From contig NZ_JBEPOK010000001.1 of the NCBI RefSeq assembly GCF_040546765.1, positions 4,712,001 through 4,776,000 on the forward strand: DNA of 64,000 nt, in the 5' to 3' direction. The notes under the pieces were generated by a model. It was given only the letters and a program-made list of their open reading frames with translations. It was not told where the DNA came from and searched no databases. The translations under genes were made by a program, and so were the position numbers. This DNA is from Arthrobacter sp. OAP107 (lineage in GTDB: Bacteria > Actinomycetota > Actinomycetes > Actinomycetales > Micrococcaceae). Below are positions 33,946-42,078 of this stretch, in pieces (within the stretch, counting starts at the first letter, position 1; every line of letters begins with the position of its first letter).

Positions 33946-34358
33946 TTCGCCACACTCCTAGCTACGACGTACTTTGATGCTACGTGGGGGAACCCTGACT
34001 TGGGGAGCTTGTTCGCCACAGGGGAAACCGGGGGGGGCTTGCACACGTGCGCGCAGCTGCCGTAGCGGTGTTGCCGGCGCAATGCCGAAGAAGGCTTTGA
34101 ATAGCATCCCGATGCCAACCGGCGGGGAATTAGCCCCCTACTGGACGGGGTGTCGGAAATCACCCCGGCATGGAATGTTCCATGGGCCGCGGATAGCCCA
34201 GAGAATCGATTACTCCCCGGCCGGCAGTCCTGAATAACGGCGGTTCTGTTTAATGCGGACGGCAACCGCCGGTTAAAAGCGCAGCGCCCCCGTCAGCCGG
34301 GGGCGCCGCACATATGCTCAGACCGTTTAGTGCCCTAACGGATTGTCAGGGCGCCGAG
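33946..34358. other. 413-bp gap between lsr2 and clpC
   Basis: It contains the lsr2 terminator hairpin (34275-34306) and the clpC promoter region. TTCGCCACAGGGGAA at about 34013 loosely resembles a ClgR box but has two mismatches in the core. I see no open reading frame of coding character. Its middle part is less GC-rich than the genes and has no long repeats. Confidence 0.6.
34275..34306 (-). terminator. Rho-independent terminator after lsr2
   Basis: On the minus strand GCGCCCCCG (34306-34298) pairs with CGGGGGCGC (34292-34284), followed by TGCGCTTTTAACC, a short U-run. It lies 53 bp past the lsr2 stop. Confidence 0.8.
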
Positions 34359-34685
34359 CTAGGAATTGGCCTTTTGGTAGGCTTCCTGGATTTCTGCCTG
34401 AATACGGCCGCGTGCGTTTACGGTGTAACCGTGGTCCCGCGCCCACTGGCGTATCTGGGCAGAGTCCTGGCTGCGTCCACCCGGTGCCTTGGCACGGGTA
34501 GGGCGGCCGCCGGAGGTCTTACGGCCGGCTGAAACAAAGCGTTCCAGTGACGACCGCAGTTCTGAAGCATTGGCCGAGGACAGGTCAATTTCATAACCGA
34601 CGCCATCCAGGCCGAAGCGAACGGTTTCGTCCGCGGATCCCCCATCCAGATCGTCCACCAGGACGATATTGACTTTCTGTGCCAT
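34359..34685 (-). CDS. lsr2: Lsr2-family nucleoid-associated protein
   Basis: A 108-residue H-NS-like protein that bridges DNA and silences AT-rich genes. The N-terminal dimerisation domain (MAQKVNIVLVDDLDGGSADE to RFGLDG) is followed by a linker and a C-terminal DNA-binding domain with the AT-hook-like RGR (NARGRIQAEIQEAYQ). ATG 34685 was chosen; the upstream extension lacks coding character. Gene order lysS-lsr2-clpC matches mycobacteria. Confidence 0.96.
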   Translation of the reverse strand: MAQKVNIVLVDDLDGGSADETVRFGLDGVGYEIDLSSANASELRSSLERFVSAGRKTSGGRPTRAKAPGGRSQDSAQIRQWARDHGYTVNARGRIQAEIQEAYQKANS

Positions 34686-34822
34686 CAAAAATCTCTCTTT
34701 TGGAAAGGACGTGTAATCAGAAAAGCAGGATGTTTCCACCTGAAGTATCTCCCCCAATAAGGCAACGCGTCAAAACACGCAAGAGTTCCTTGGGGATAAC
34801 CGGGGATTTTAAAAGTGGCCTG

Positions 34823-35008
34823 TTATTTGTCTGATTTACTCGGCGGCTCGGGGAAATCGTCCCCGGCCGCCTGCGCATCGGCTTCGGCCTGGGCGCGCGC
34901 TTCGGCCTGGCGTTCTGCCTTGTCCGCGTTAAAGATCGACTTCATGGCAAACCAAAAGAGCAGCCCAACCACCAGCGACGGCAGCAGTACGGCGACATAG
35001 TCCATCAT
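34823..35008 (-). CDS. Small membrane protein downstream of lysS
   Basis: A 61-residue protein: a short N-terminus, one transmembrane helix (YVAVLLPSLVVGLLFWFAM), then a charged Ala/Glu-rich tail (ADKAERQAEARAQAEADAQA), probably cytoplasmic coiled coil. The ATG shares its A with the lysS TGA stop (TGATG), so it is translationally coupled to lysS. Function unknown. Confidence 0.75.
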   Translation of the reverse strand: MMDYVAVLLPSLVVGLLFWFAMKSIFNADKAERQAEARAQAEADAQAAGDDFPEPPSKSDK

Positions 35009-36546
35009 CAGTGGCCTTCGGGCTTGAGGAGGGGGAAAAGAATGGTTTCGCGGATGCCCGCGCCGGTAAAGAGCATGACCAGGCGGTCGATGCCCAGTCC
35101 GATGCCGCCCATGGGAGGTGCACCATACTCCAGCGCGCGGAGGAAGTCCTCGTCCAGCTGCATGGCCTCGACGTCGCCGGCAGCGGCGTGCATGGACTGC
35201 TCGGTGAGGCGTTCGCGCTGGATGACCGGGTCAATGAGCTCGGAGAAGGCGGTGCCGCGTTCCATGCCGCCGATGATCAGGTCCCAGGCCTCGATCAGGC
35301 GGCCGTCCTCGCGGTGCGGGCGGGCCAGCGGCTGGGCGGACGGCGGGTAGTCGTAGACAAACGTGGGGTTCAACAGGGTCGGTTCCACGATTTCGCCGAA
35401 AAGTTCCACAGTCAGCTTCTCGGCGTCCCACTTGGGGTCGACCTTGACGTCGTGCTTCTCAGCCACGGCACGCAGCTCCTCGAGCGTGGTATCCGGGGTG
35501 ATCTCCTGGCCCACCGCCTCGGAAAGGCCGGGGTAAACAGCAACCCAGGCCCAATCGCCGTCGAGGTTGATCTCCCCGGCCTCGGTCTGCAGCGTGCGTC
35601 CGGCCCCCACGGCGTCCGCGGCGTCCAGGATGATCTCCTTGATGCGCTCGGCCATGACGAACTGGTCCGCCCAGGCCTCGTAGCACTCAAGCGTGGTGAA
35701 CTCCGGGCTGTGGGTGGAGTCCACGCCCTCGTTGCGGAAGACGCGGCCCATGTCGTAAACGCGGTCGATGCCGCCCACCACGGCACGCTTGAGGTACAGC
35801 TCTGTGGCGATGCGCAGGGTCATCTTCTGGTCAAACGCGTTCATGTGGGTTTCGAACGGCCGGGCCAGGGCTCCGCCATGGACCAGCTGCAGGATGGGCG
35901 TTTCCACCTCGACGTACGTGTGGCGGAACAGGGTCTCGCGGATGGAGCGGGTGATGGCGGCACGGGTGTAAACCATCTCGCGGGCCTCGTCGCGGACCAT
36001 CAGGTCCACGTAGCGCTGGCGGACGCGGGTTTCCTCGTTGAGCTCGGCGTGCAGCACGGGCAGCGGGCGGAGCGCCTTGGACGCCATGGACCAGGACTCG
36101 GCCATGACGGACAGTTCCCCGCGGCGGGAGGAGATGACTTCGCCCCTGATGAAGACATGGTCGCCCAGGTCAACCAGGGCCTTCCAGTCGGCGAGGGCCT
36201 CTTCGCCCACGTTCGCCAGGCTGAGCATGGCCTGCAGCCGGGTGCCCTTGCCGTCGGTGCCGCCTTCCTGCAGCGTGGCGAAGCACAGCTTGCCGGTGTT
36301 CCGGACAAACACCACGCGCCCGGTGACCCCCACGACGTCGCCGGTGGTCTCGTCGGCCTGCAGGTGGGCGTACTTTTCGCGGATTTCGCTGAGCGAGTGC
36401 GTGCGCTCAACACCCACCGGGTACGCCTCCTGCCCGCGTTCGATCAGCTTGGCGCGCTTCTCCATGCGGATGCGCATCTGTTCGCTGGCGTCGAGCGGTT
36501 CTGGGGCGTTCTTGGGGGCGGGGGTGTTTTGGGAAGTCACAGTCAT
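35008..36546 (-). CDS. lysS: Lysyl-tRNA synthetase, class II
   Basis: A 512-residue class II synthetase that charges tRNA-Lys. The OB-fold anticodon domain (residues about 60-170, GDVVGVTGRVVFVRNTGKL) precedes the catalytic core: motif 1 YVEVETPIL, motif 2 FRNEGVDSTHSPEFTTLECY and motif 3 GGIGLGIDRLVMLF. Length and LysS-specific THSPEF fit the bacterial enzyme. ATG 36546 is used; the region upstream is a palindromic repeat. Confidence 0.96.
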   Translation of the reverse strand: MTVTSQNTPAPKNAPEPLDASEQMRIRMEKRAKLIERGQEAYPVGVERTHSLSEIREKYAHLQADETTGDVVGVTGRVVFVRNTGKLCFATLQEGGTDGKGTRLQAMLSLANVGEEALADWKALVDLGDHVFIRGEVISSRRGELSVMAESWSMASKALRPLPVLHAELNEETRVRQRYVDLMVRDEAREMVYTRAAITRSIRETLFRHTYVEVETPILQLVHGGALARPFETHMNAFDQKMTLRIATELYLKRAVVGGIDRVYDMGRVFRNEGVDSTHSPEFTTLECYEAWADQFVMAERIKEIILDAADAVGAGRTLQTEAGEINLDGDWAWVAVYPGLSEAVGQEITPDTTLEELRAVAEKHDVKVDPKWDAEKLTVELFGEIVEPTLLNPTFVYDYPPSAQPLARPHREDGRLIEAWDLIIGGMERGTAFSELIDPVIQRERLTEQSMHAAAGDVEAMQLDEDFLRALEYGAPPMGGIGLGIDRLVMLFTGAGIRETILFPLLKPEGH

Positions 36547-36602
36547 CAAGTTTACCGGGTTTGCCGGGACTTCCCGCCTTGGATTCCAGCTCCCCCCACA
36601 CT

Positions 36603-36667
36603 GGAGTTTTTGTCCGGATATTCGGACTTCCGGGGGCATTTGGAGCCATTATCTGGACAAAAACTCC
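36603..36667. repeat. 65-bp extragenic palindrome between lysS and a hydrolase gene
   Basis: GGAGTTTTTGTCC (36603-36615) and GGACAAAAACTCC (36655-36667) are exact 13-bp inverted arms; outer CCCC/GGGG tracts extend the pairing imperfectly. It lies in a divergent promoter region, so it is not a terminator. Its length is close to the 66-bp elements of the hpa operon, but the sequence differs. Confidence 0.75.
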
Positions 36668-36693
36668 GGAGGGGTGGGGCATAGACTCGGGCT

Positions 36694-37602
36694 GTGGAGA
36701 CGTGGACAGTTGAAACGGACGACGACGGCAGCCGGCTTGAGGTGCACTCCTTCCGGCCCGCCCACAGCACCTCCGCGACAGGTGACCCGGCCCAGGTCAC
36801 GGCGCCCGGCGTCGTCGTAATTCACGGGACGCTGGTGACCGACGCGCTGTACCGGCCGTTCGCCCGCAACCTCAGCCTCCTGCTGAGCCGGCCGGTGCAT
36901 TGCTACAACCGCCGCGGCCGCGCCGGGTCCGCACCGCAGCCGGACGACTATTCGGTGGCGACGGAGATCCGGGACCTGGCCGCCGTGATGAGGGCGACGG
37001 GCTCGGAGGACGTGGTGGCGCACAGCTTCGGCGGCTTCGTGGCTCTCCAGGCAGCGCGCGACATGCCGCTGCGCAGGCTCGTCACGTACGACGCGGCGGT
37101 GTCCCTTTCCGGCAACCTGAACCACCGCTGGCGGCCGGAGCTGGAGCAGGCCGTGACGGAAGGGCAGCTCAACCACGCCTGGGCGCATCTGGTGCAGGGG
37201 CTGGCCACGGCCGGTCCCCTGTCCTACCTGCCCCTTGGCGCGCTGCGGATGCTGAGCATCATGTCGGCCCGGACCAATGTCGGCGCGGAAATGCGGGAGT
37301 TGCTCCCGACGGCCGTCAAGGAGATGCGGGCAGTGCTCGACGCCGACGCGGAGCTAGCGGATTTCAAGGAACTGACCACCCCCACGCTGATGCTCAGCGG
37401 CGGCTGGAGTCCGGGATACTTTGCCGACACCGGGCGGCAGCTGGCATCGGCCGTTCCGGCGATCGATTTCGCCGTGGTTCCGGGCCAGCTGCACGAGGGT
37501 CCGATCCGGCCGGGCAAGCGCCTGGCCCTCCGGATAGCGCGCTTCCTCAACGGCACCGACGGAAGCGTCCGGCCACTGAGCCGCAAGCGCGGGCGCAAGT
37601 AG
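36694..37602 (+). CDS. Alpha/beta hydrolase, tandem copy 1
   Basis: A 302-residue alpha/beta hydrolase. Oxyanion region VVVIHGTLVTDALY, nucleophile elbow VAHSFGGFVALQAA and a late His in VPGQLHEGP are consistent with a catalytic triad. CYNRRGRAGSAPQPDDYS is a signature shared with the next gene. GTG 36694 opens the frame. No signal peptide is seen. Substrate unknown; the fold covers esterases, lactonases and others. Confidence 0.8.
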   Translation: METWTVETDDDGSRLEVHSFRPAHSTSATGDPAQVTAPGVVVIHGTLVTDALYRPFARNLSLLLSRPVHCYNRRGRAGSAPQPDDYSVATEIRDLAAVMRATGSEDVVAHSFGGFVALQAARDMPLRRLVTYDAAVSLSGNLNHRWRPELEQAVTEGQLNHAWAHLVQGLATAGPLSYLPLGALRMLSIMSARTNVGAEMRELLPTAVKEMRAVLDADAELADFKELTTPTLMLSGGWSPGYFADTGRQLASAVPAIDFAVVPGQLHEGPIRPGKRLALRIARFLNGTDGSVRPLSRKRGRK

Positions 37603-37645
37603 GTTCTGGCTGTCAGCACGGGCCGCCCTCCGATAGGCTCGGACC

Positions 37646-38482
37646 ATGACTCGCGAGATCATCAGCACACCCGACGGCGGCAAGCTCGAGCTGTTCAGCA
37701 CGGGCGAGGAACTGGCCTCGGCCGGCTCCGGCGTGGTTGTGGTCACGGCCTCCATGGTGACGGCGGCGGACTACACCCGCTTCGCGCAAAAACTCAGCGC
37801 CTCCCTCGGCCGGCCGGTGCACACGTTCAACCGCCGCGGCCGCGGCGCGTCCTCCGAACAGGCCGGGGACTACACCCTGGACGTCGATATCCGCGACCTC
37901 GATACCGTCATGAAACACACGGACAGCACCGACGTCTTCGGCCACAGCTTCGGCGGTGCCGTGGCCATCCACGCGGCCCGGACCCTCCCGGTGGAGCGCC
38001 TGGCCGTGTACGACCCCGCCGTCTCCGTCAACCACAGCGTCACGGCGGACTGGACCACCGAATACGAACGGGCGACGGCGGCCGGTGACGACGACCGCGC
38101 CCTCGCCGTCCTGCTCCGCGGGCTTGAGGCCGAGAGCGCCTTCTCCTCCCGCATGCCACTGTCCATGATGACCCTCGCCAACAAGCTCACGGCGGGAACG
38201 ACGGTGGGCAAGCAGATGCGCGAAATGATGCGAACCGGCGTCCGGGAGATCAAGGCGATCATCGCCGCGGACATGCCGGCCGAGCCGTTCCTTGCCCTGC
38301 CGCTGGAGACGCTCATCATCGTCGGCGAGAAGAGTCCGGCCTACTTCGGCGTGGCCTGCGGCCAGATCCACGACGTCCTCTCCGGCTCCAGTTACACCAT
38401 CCTGCCGGGCTTCGGGCACGACGGCGTCAACCGCGCCCCGGACCGGCTCATCACCGAGCTCAGCGAGTTCTTCGCCGGCTAA
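37646..38482 (+). CDS. Alpha/beta hydrolase, tandem copy 2
   Basis: A 278-residue paralogue of the preceding gene, 43 bp downstream. The shared blocks are RPVHTFNRRGRGASSEQAGD, the elbow VFGHSFGGAVAIHAAR and PVERLAVYDPAVSVN. The catalytic His is likely in LPGFGHDGVNRAP. It has ATG 37646. The pair looks like a tandem duplication that has diverged well below identity, so the copies may differ in substrate. Confidence 0.82.
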   Translation: MTREIISTPDGGKLELFSTGEELASAGSGVVVVTASMVTAADYTRFAQKLSASLGRPVHTFNRRGRGASSEQAGDYTLDVDIRDLDTVMKHTDSTDVFGHSFGGAVAIHAARTLPVERLAVYDPAVSVNHSVTADWTTEYERATAAGDDDRALAVLLRGLEAESAFSSRMPLSMMTLANKLTAGTTVGKQMREMMRTGVREIKAIIAADMPAEPFLALPLETLIIVGEKSPAYFGVACGQIHDVLSGSSYTILPGFGHDGVNRAPDRLITELSEFFAG

Positions 38483-38490
38483 ACCCACAA

Positions 38491-38557
38491 AGCAACGCGG
38501 GGTCACTTCGCGCCCAATTAACCCTCCGGATTGGGCGCGAAATGACCCCGCGTTGCT
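38491..38557. repeat. 67-bp palindrome between convergent genes, possible bidirectional terminator
   Basis: A 28-bp arm starting AGCAACGCGGGGTCACTTCG (38491-38518) pairs with the arm at 38530-38557 with one G-T mismatch, around an 11-base loop. It starts 8 bp after the hydrolase stop and ends 14 bp before the stop of the convergent efflux gene. CTCTTTAATG follows. It could terminate both genes, but its length and symmetry resemble the other extragenic palindromes here. Confidence 0.8.
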
Positions 38558-38571
38558 CTTTAATGCGGCGC

Positions 38572-40080
38572 TTAGTGGGCGGCGGGCGCCCCTTCGGTGC
38601 CGGCAGTCTTCCGCATCATGGTGGAGAGGACGACGGCGGCAACGGCTATGACGGTTGCCGTCAGGAACGCGGCGTTCATGCCCGCGACGAGGCCGGAGCC
38701 TGCGGACACGAACGCGAAGATGGACACGAGCAGCGCCGTGCCGGCCGCCCCGGCCACCTGCTGCAGGGTGCTCATGATGGCCGAACCGTGCGAGTACAGA
38801 TGCGGCGGCAGCGGGTTCAGCCCTGTGGTGAACGCCGGGGTGAAGAGCAGCGCCAGCCCGAAGCTGAGCCCGACGTGCAGGGCGACGATCCACCAGACCG
38901 GAGTGCCGGCGTCGAGCATTGAAAACTGCCAGAGCGTCAGGACCATGAGCGAGGATCCGGTGACCGTGAGGGGCAGCGGCCCGACTTTGTCGAACAGGCG
39001 GCCGATCACCGGACCGAGCAGGCCCATGGCGAGGCCGCCGGGCAGCAGGGCCAGGCCGGTCTCGAGGGACTGCAGGCCGCGGATTTCCTGCAGGTACAGC
39101 GGCAGCAGGATCACGGCGCCGAACAGGGCCACCATGGACACCACCATCAGCAGCACCGAAACCGTGAACATCCGGAAGTTGAAGGCCCGCAGGTCCAGCA
39201 GCGGAGACTCGGACTTCTGCAGCCGGAGCTGGCGGAACGTGAACGCGGCGAGGCCGGCCACGCCAACGACGAGCGCAACCACGGCCAGTGTGCTCGGCCC
39301 GCTGCTGCCGCCATGGCCGCCGCCGATCTGGCTGAGGCCGTAGACCAGGCCGCCGAAGGCGGGGACAGTCAGCACCACGGAAAGGAAGTCGAGCCTGGAC
39401 TTCTCGGTCTCGCCGACGTTGGTCAGGAACCTGGCACCGATGGCCAGCGCCGCCAGCGCGATGGGCAGGACGAAGATGAACATGAAGCGCCAGGAGAAGT
39501 GCTGCAGGATGAACCCGGAGACGGTGGGTCCCATGGCCGGGGCCACGGAGATGGCGATGCTGACGTTGCCCATCACGGCGCCGCGGCGGGCCAGAGGCAC
39601 CAGCGTGAGGATGGTGGTCATCAGCAGTGGCAGCATGATGGCGGTGCCGCCGGCCTGGATGATCCGTGCCAGCAGGAGGATCTCAAAGCCGGGCGACGCC
39701 GCGGCGAGCGCCGTGCCGCCGGCGAACAGGCCCATCGCCAGGAGGAATGATGCGCGCGTGGAAAGCCGCTGCAGGATGAACCCGGTGGTGGGAATCACCA
39801 CGGCCATGGTCAGCATGAACCCGGTGGAGAGCCACTGGACGGTGGGGGCATCCACGCGCAGGTCCACTATGAGCCGCTGCAGGGCGACGTTCATGATGGT
39901 TTCGTTCAGGATGACGACGAAGGTGGCCACCAGCAGCGTGACGATCACCGTCACGGACTCGCGGGACATCCTGTCCGACGCCGGTGCTGCCGCCGGCGAT
40001 GACGGGGCCGCCGCTACAACCGGAGCCGCCGGGTCCTGGCCAGGTTCGCCAGAGGAATTGGACGTGACTTTGGTAGACAT
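38572..40080 (-). CDS. MFS multidrug efflux protein, DHA2 family
   Basis: A 502-residue transporter with about 14 hydrophobic segments. DHA2 signatures are NETIMNVALQRLIVDL in helix 1, WLSTGFMLTMAVVIPTTGFI in helix 2, RIIQAGGTAIMLPLLMT and motif C GPTVSGFILQ. It should export drugs or toxic organics by proton antiport. The cytoplasmic N-terminus has an Ala/Pro-rich lead of about 35 residues. It is convergent with the hydrolase pair and probably separate from panC. Confidence 0.88.
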   Translation of the reverse strand: MSTKVTSNSSGEPGQDPAAPVVAAAPSSPAAAPASDRMSRESVTVIVTLLVATFVVILNETIMNVALQRLIVDLRVDAPTVQWLSTGFMLTMAVVIPTTGFILQRLSTRASFLLAMGLFAGGTALAAASPGFEILLLARIIQAGGTAIMLPLLMTTILTLVPLARRGAVMGNVSIAISVAPAMGPTVSGFILQHFSWRFMFIFVLPIALAALAIGARFLTNVGETEKSRLDFLSVVLTVPAFGGLVYGLSQIGGGHGGSSGPSTLAVVALVVGVAGLAAFTFRQLRLQKSESPLLDLRAFNFRMFTVSVLLMVVSMVALFGAVILLPLYLQEIRGLQSLETGLALLPGGLAMGLLGPVIGRLFDKVGPLPLTVTGSSLMVLTLWQFSMLDAGTPVWWIVALHVGLSFGLALLFTPAFTTGLNPLPPHLYSHGSAIMSTLQQVAGAAGTALLVSIFAFVSAGSGLVAGMNAAFLTATVIAVAAVVLSTMMRKTAGTEGAPAAH

Positions 40081-40183
40081 GGCGAGGCCTTCAGGGTGTT
40101 GGAGTGGTGGCTGGCGGTCAGCGCCGGTGCAGACTCCAACAGTGTAGTGGCCCTGCCCATTCCCCGCACAGGGGATTTATTCG

Positions 40184-41113
40184 TCAGGAGCTGAGCGGTA
40201 CGTTGTCGATCAGCCGCACGGCGCCCACCTTCGCTGCAACCAGGGCCAGCCCCTCACCGCGGAAAGGTGTCTCGTGGCAGTTCTCCGCGAGCGGCTCCAG
40301 CGTGACGGGATCCACGACGTCGAGGTAGTCGAGCTGGACCAGGGGCTGGGACTCGATCAGGGCCCTGGCGGACCCGACATCGAGGGCCTCGTTCGCGTTG
40401 GCCCGCTCCTCAATGAAGTGCAGCGCGCGGGACAGGACCAGGGCGGCCTCGCGCTCCTCGTCCGACAGGAAGCGGTTCCGGCTGGACAGTGCCAGTCCGT
40501 CGGCGGCGCGGGCGGTTGGCACGGCAACGATCTCCACGGGGAAGTTCAGGTCGGCCACCATCCGGCGGACCAGGGCCAGCTGCTGGGCGTCCTTCTGTCC
40601 GAAGTAGGCGCGGTAGGCCGGCAGCCCGCCGCCGGAGCCGGCCACGAAGGCGCTGCCGCCGGGAAGGCCGGTGCCCGGAATGCCCAGGTGCAGCAGTTTG
40701 GCCACCACGGTGAGCGCGCCGTCGAAGTGCCCGGGCCGGGACGCGCCCTCCCACTTCTCCCCCAGCAGACCGGACGTGATCCTGACCATCGGCTGCCCGC
40801 CCGGGTACATCTCCTCGACCGAGGGCGCGAACACCAGGTCCACGCCCTGCTCCTCGAGCAGCGCCATGTCAGCTTCGAGGGTCCGCGGGTAGCGGTCCAG
40901 GTCCTGCGCCTCGCCGAACTGCAGCGGGTTCACAAAGATGGAGGCCACCACCACGTCGTTCTGTTCGACGGCGGCGCGCGCCAGCCGCCCGTGGCCTGCA
41001 TGCAGGGCGCCCATGGTGGGCACGAGCCCTAGGGAGGAGCCGTTCTTCTGCGTCAGCAGCAGCCGGCTTTGCGCCCGGAGGGAGTCCGCCGTCGTTACGA
41101 GTCGGATTGCCAT
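40184..41113 (-). CDS. panC: Pantothenate synthetase
   Basis: A 309-residue enzyme joining pantoate and beta-alanine with ATP for coenzyme A synthesis. The first nucleotide-binding motif is VPTMGALHAGHGRL, then FVNPLQFG, SVEEMYPGGQP, YFGQKDAQQLALVRRMV and the KMSKS-like LSSRNRFLS. ATG 41113 follows GGGAGGACACTGAC. An insertion after GIPGTGLPGGSAFVAGSGGG lengthens it slightly. It is the last gene of a run that begins at folE or ftsH. Confidence 0.94.
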   Translation of the reverse strand: MAIRLVTTADSLRAQSRLLLTQKNGSSLGLVPTMGALHAGHGRLARAAVEQNDVVVASIFVNPLQFGEAQDLDRYPRTLEADMALLEEQGVDLVFAPSVEEMYPGGQPMVRITSGLLGEKWEGASRPGHFDGALTVVAKLLHLGIPGTGLPGGSAFVAGSGGGLPAYRAYFGQKDAQQLALVRRMVADLNFPVEIVAVPTARAADGLALSSRNRFLSDEEREAALVLSRALHFIEERANANEALDVGSARALIESQPLVQLDYLDVVDPVTLEPLAENCHETPFRGEGLALVAAKVGAVRLIDNVPLSS

Positions 41114-41148
41114 GTCAGTGTCCTCCCTTGGCCCTGCGGCCGTTTCCA

Positions 41149-42078
41149 TCAGCGGCCGTCATCGGGGCCCTCTTCGCCCGGGCCGTCGTCGCCCGTGTCC
41201 TCTAGTGCGATACGAATATTGTCCGCCTGATCCGGCTTCAGCAGCCCCCGCCCTTCAGCGCGCCTGGCCGTGGCCCGTGCCATGGCGAGGTACGCGGCGA
41301 GGACGTCGCCGCCGGTTCCGGCGTCGTGCTCCCGCAGAGCGCGGGCGTGCGCTTCCACGGTTCCGGCATCCCCGCGCGCCACCGGGCCTGTCAGTGCCGA
41401 TTCGCCGGAGGCAAGCGCGTTCTCCAGGGTGGCCCGCAGCAGCGGCCCGAGCATGCGGTCCGGCGCCTCGACGCCCACCTCGGTCAGCAGCTGGGACGCC
41501 TGCGCCACGAGCGTGACCAAATGGTTCGAGCCGTGGGCAAGCGCGGCGTGGTAGATGGTCCGGTCGCCCTCGGCGATCACCACGGGCTCGGCCCCCATTT
41601 CGACGACGAGCGCCTGGGCGATGGGAAGCATGGCGGCGTCCGCAGTGACCCCGAACGTGCAGTCCAGCAGCCGGGTCAGGTCAAGGCTCATGCCGGTGAA
41701 GGTCATGGCCGGGTGCAGCGCGAGCGGCACGGCTCCGGCCGCCCTGACCGGATGCAGCACCCCGACGCCGAACCGGCCCGACGTGTGCGCCACGAGCTGG
41801 CCGGGCTGCCACGCACCCAGCTTGGCGAGCCCCTCCACGAGCCCGCCGAGGGCGTCATCCGGAACGGCCAGCAGCACAAGTTCGGCACGTTCCACGATGT
41901 CCTGGACCTCCAGTACGGGAACGCCGGGCAGCAGCGCTTCGGCCCGTTCCCGGCTCGCGTCGGAAACGGCGGAAACCCCGACGACGGCGTGCTCGGCCGC
42001 GCGCAGCGCCGCACCGAGGACGGCGCCCACCTTGCCGGCGCCGATGATTCCGACGCCGAGGCGTCCTGGCTTAGCCAC
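41149..42078 (-). CDS. DUF2520/Rossmann-like dehydrogenase-type protein
   Basis: A 309-residue protein with an N-terminal NAD(P)-binding fold (LGVGIIGAGKVGAVLGAAL, GxGxxG) and a C-terminal helical DUF2520 domain (TIYHAALAHGSNHLVTLVAQ). It resembles pyrroline-carboxylate or ketopantoate reductases. The place upstream of panC, as in mycobacteria, has led to proposals of a pantoate-related role, but this is not proven. GTG 42078 overlaps the previous stop by 8 bp. Confidence 0.85.
   Translation of the reverse strand: MAKPGRLGVGIIGAGKVGAVLGAALRAAEHAVVGVSAVSDASRERAEALLPGVPVLEVQDIVERAELVLLAVPDDALGGLVEGLAKLGAWQPGQLVAHTSGRFGVGVLHPVRAAGAVPLALHPAMTFTGMSLDLTRLLDCTFGVTADAAMLPIAQALVVEMGAEPVVIAEGDRTIYHAALAHGSNHLVTLVAQASQLLTEVGVEAPDRMLGPLLRATLENALASGESALTGPVARGDAGTVEAHARALREHDAGTGGDVLAAYLAMARATARRAEGRGLLKPDQADNIRIALEDTGDDGPGEEGPDDGR

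Noticed and set aside
34005..34030. ClgR box upstream of clpC (TTCGCCACAGGGGAA)
   Set aside because: Two mismatches in the conserved core of the consensus as I remember it; not strong enough to list as a site.
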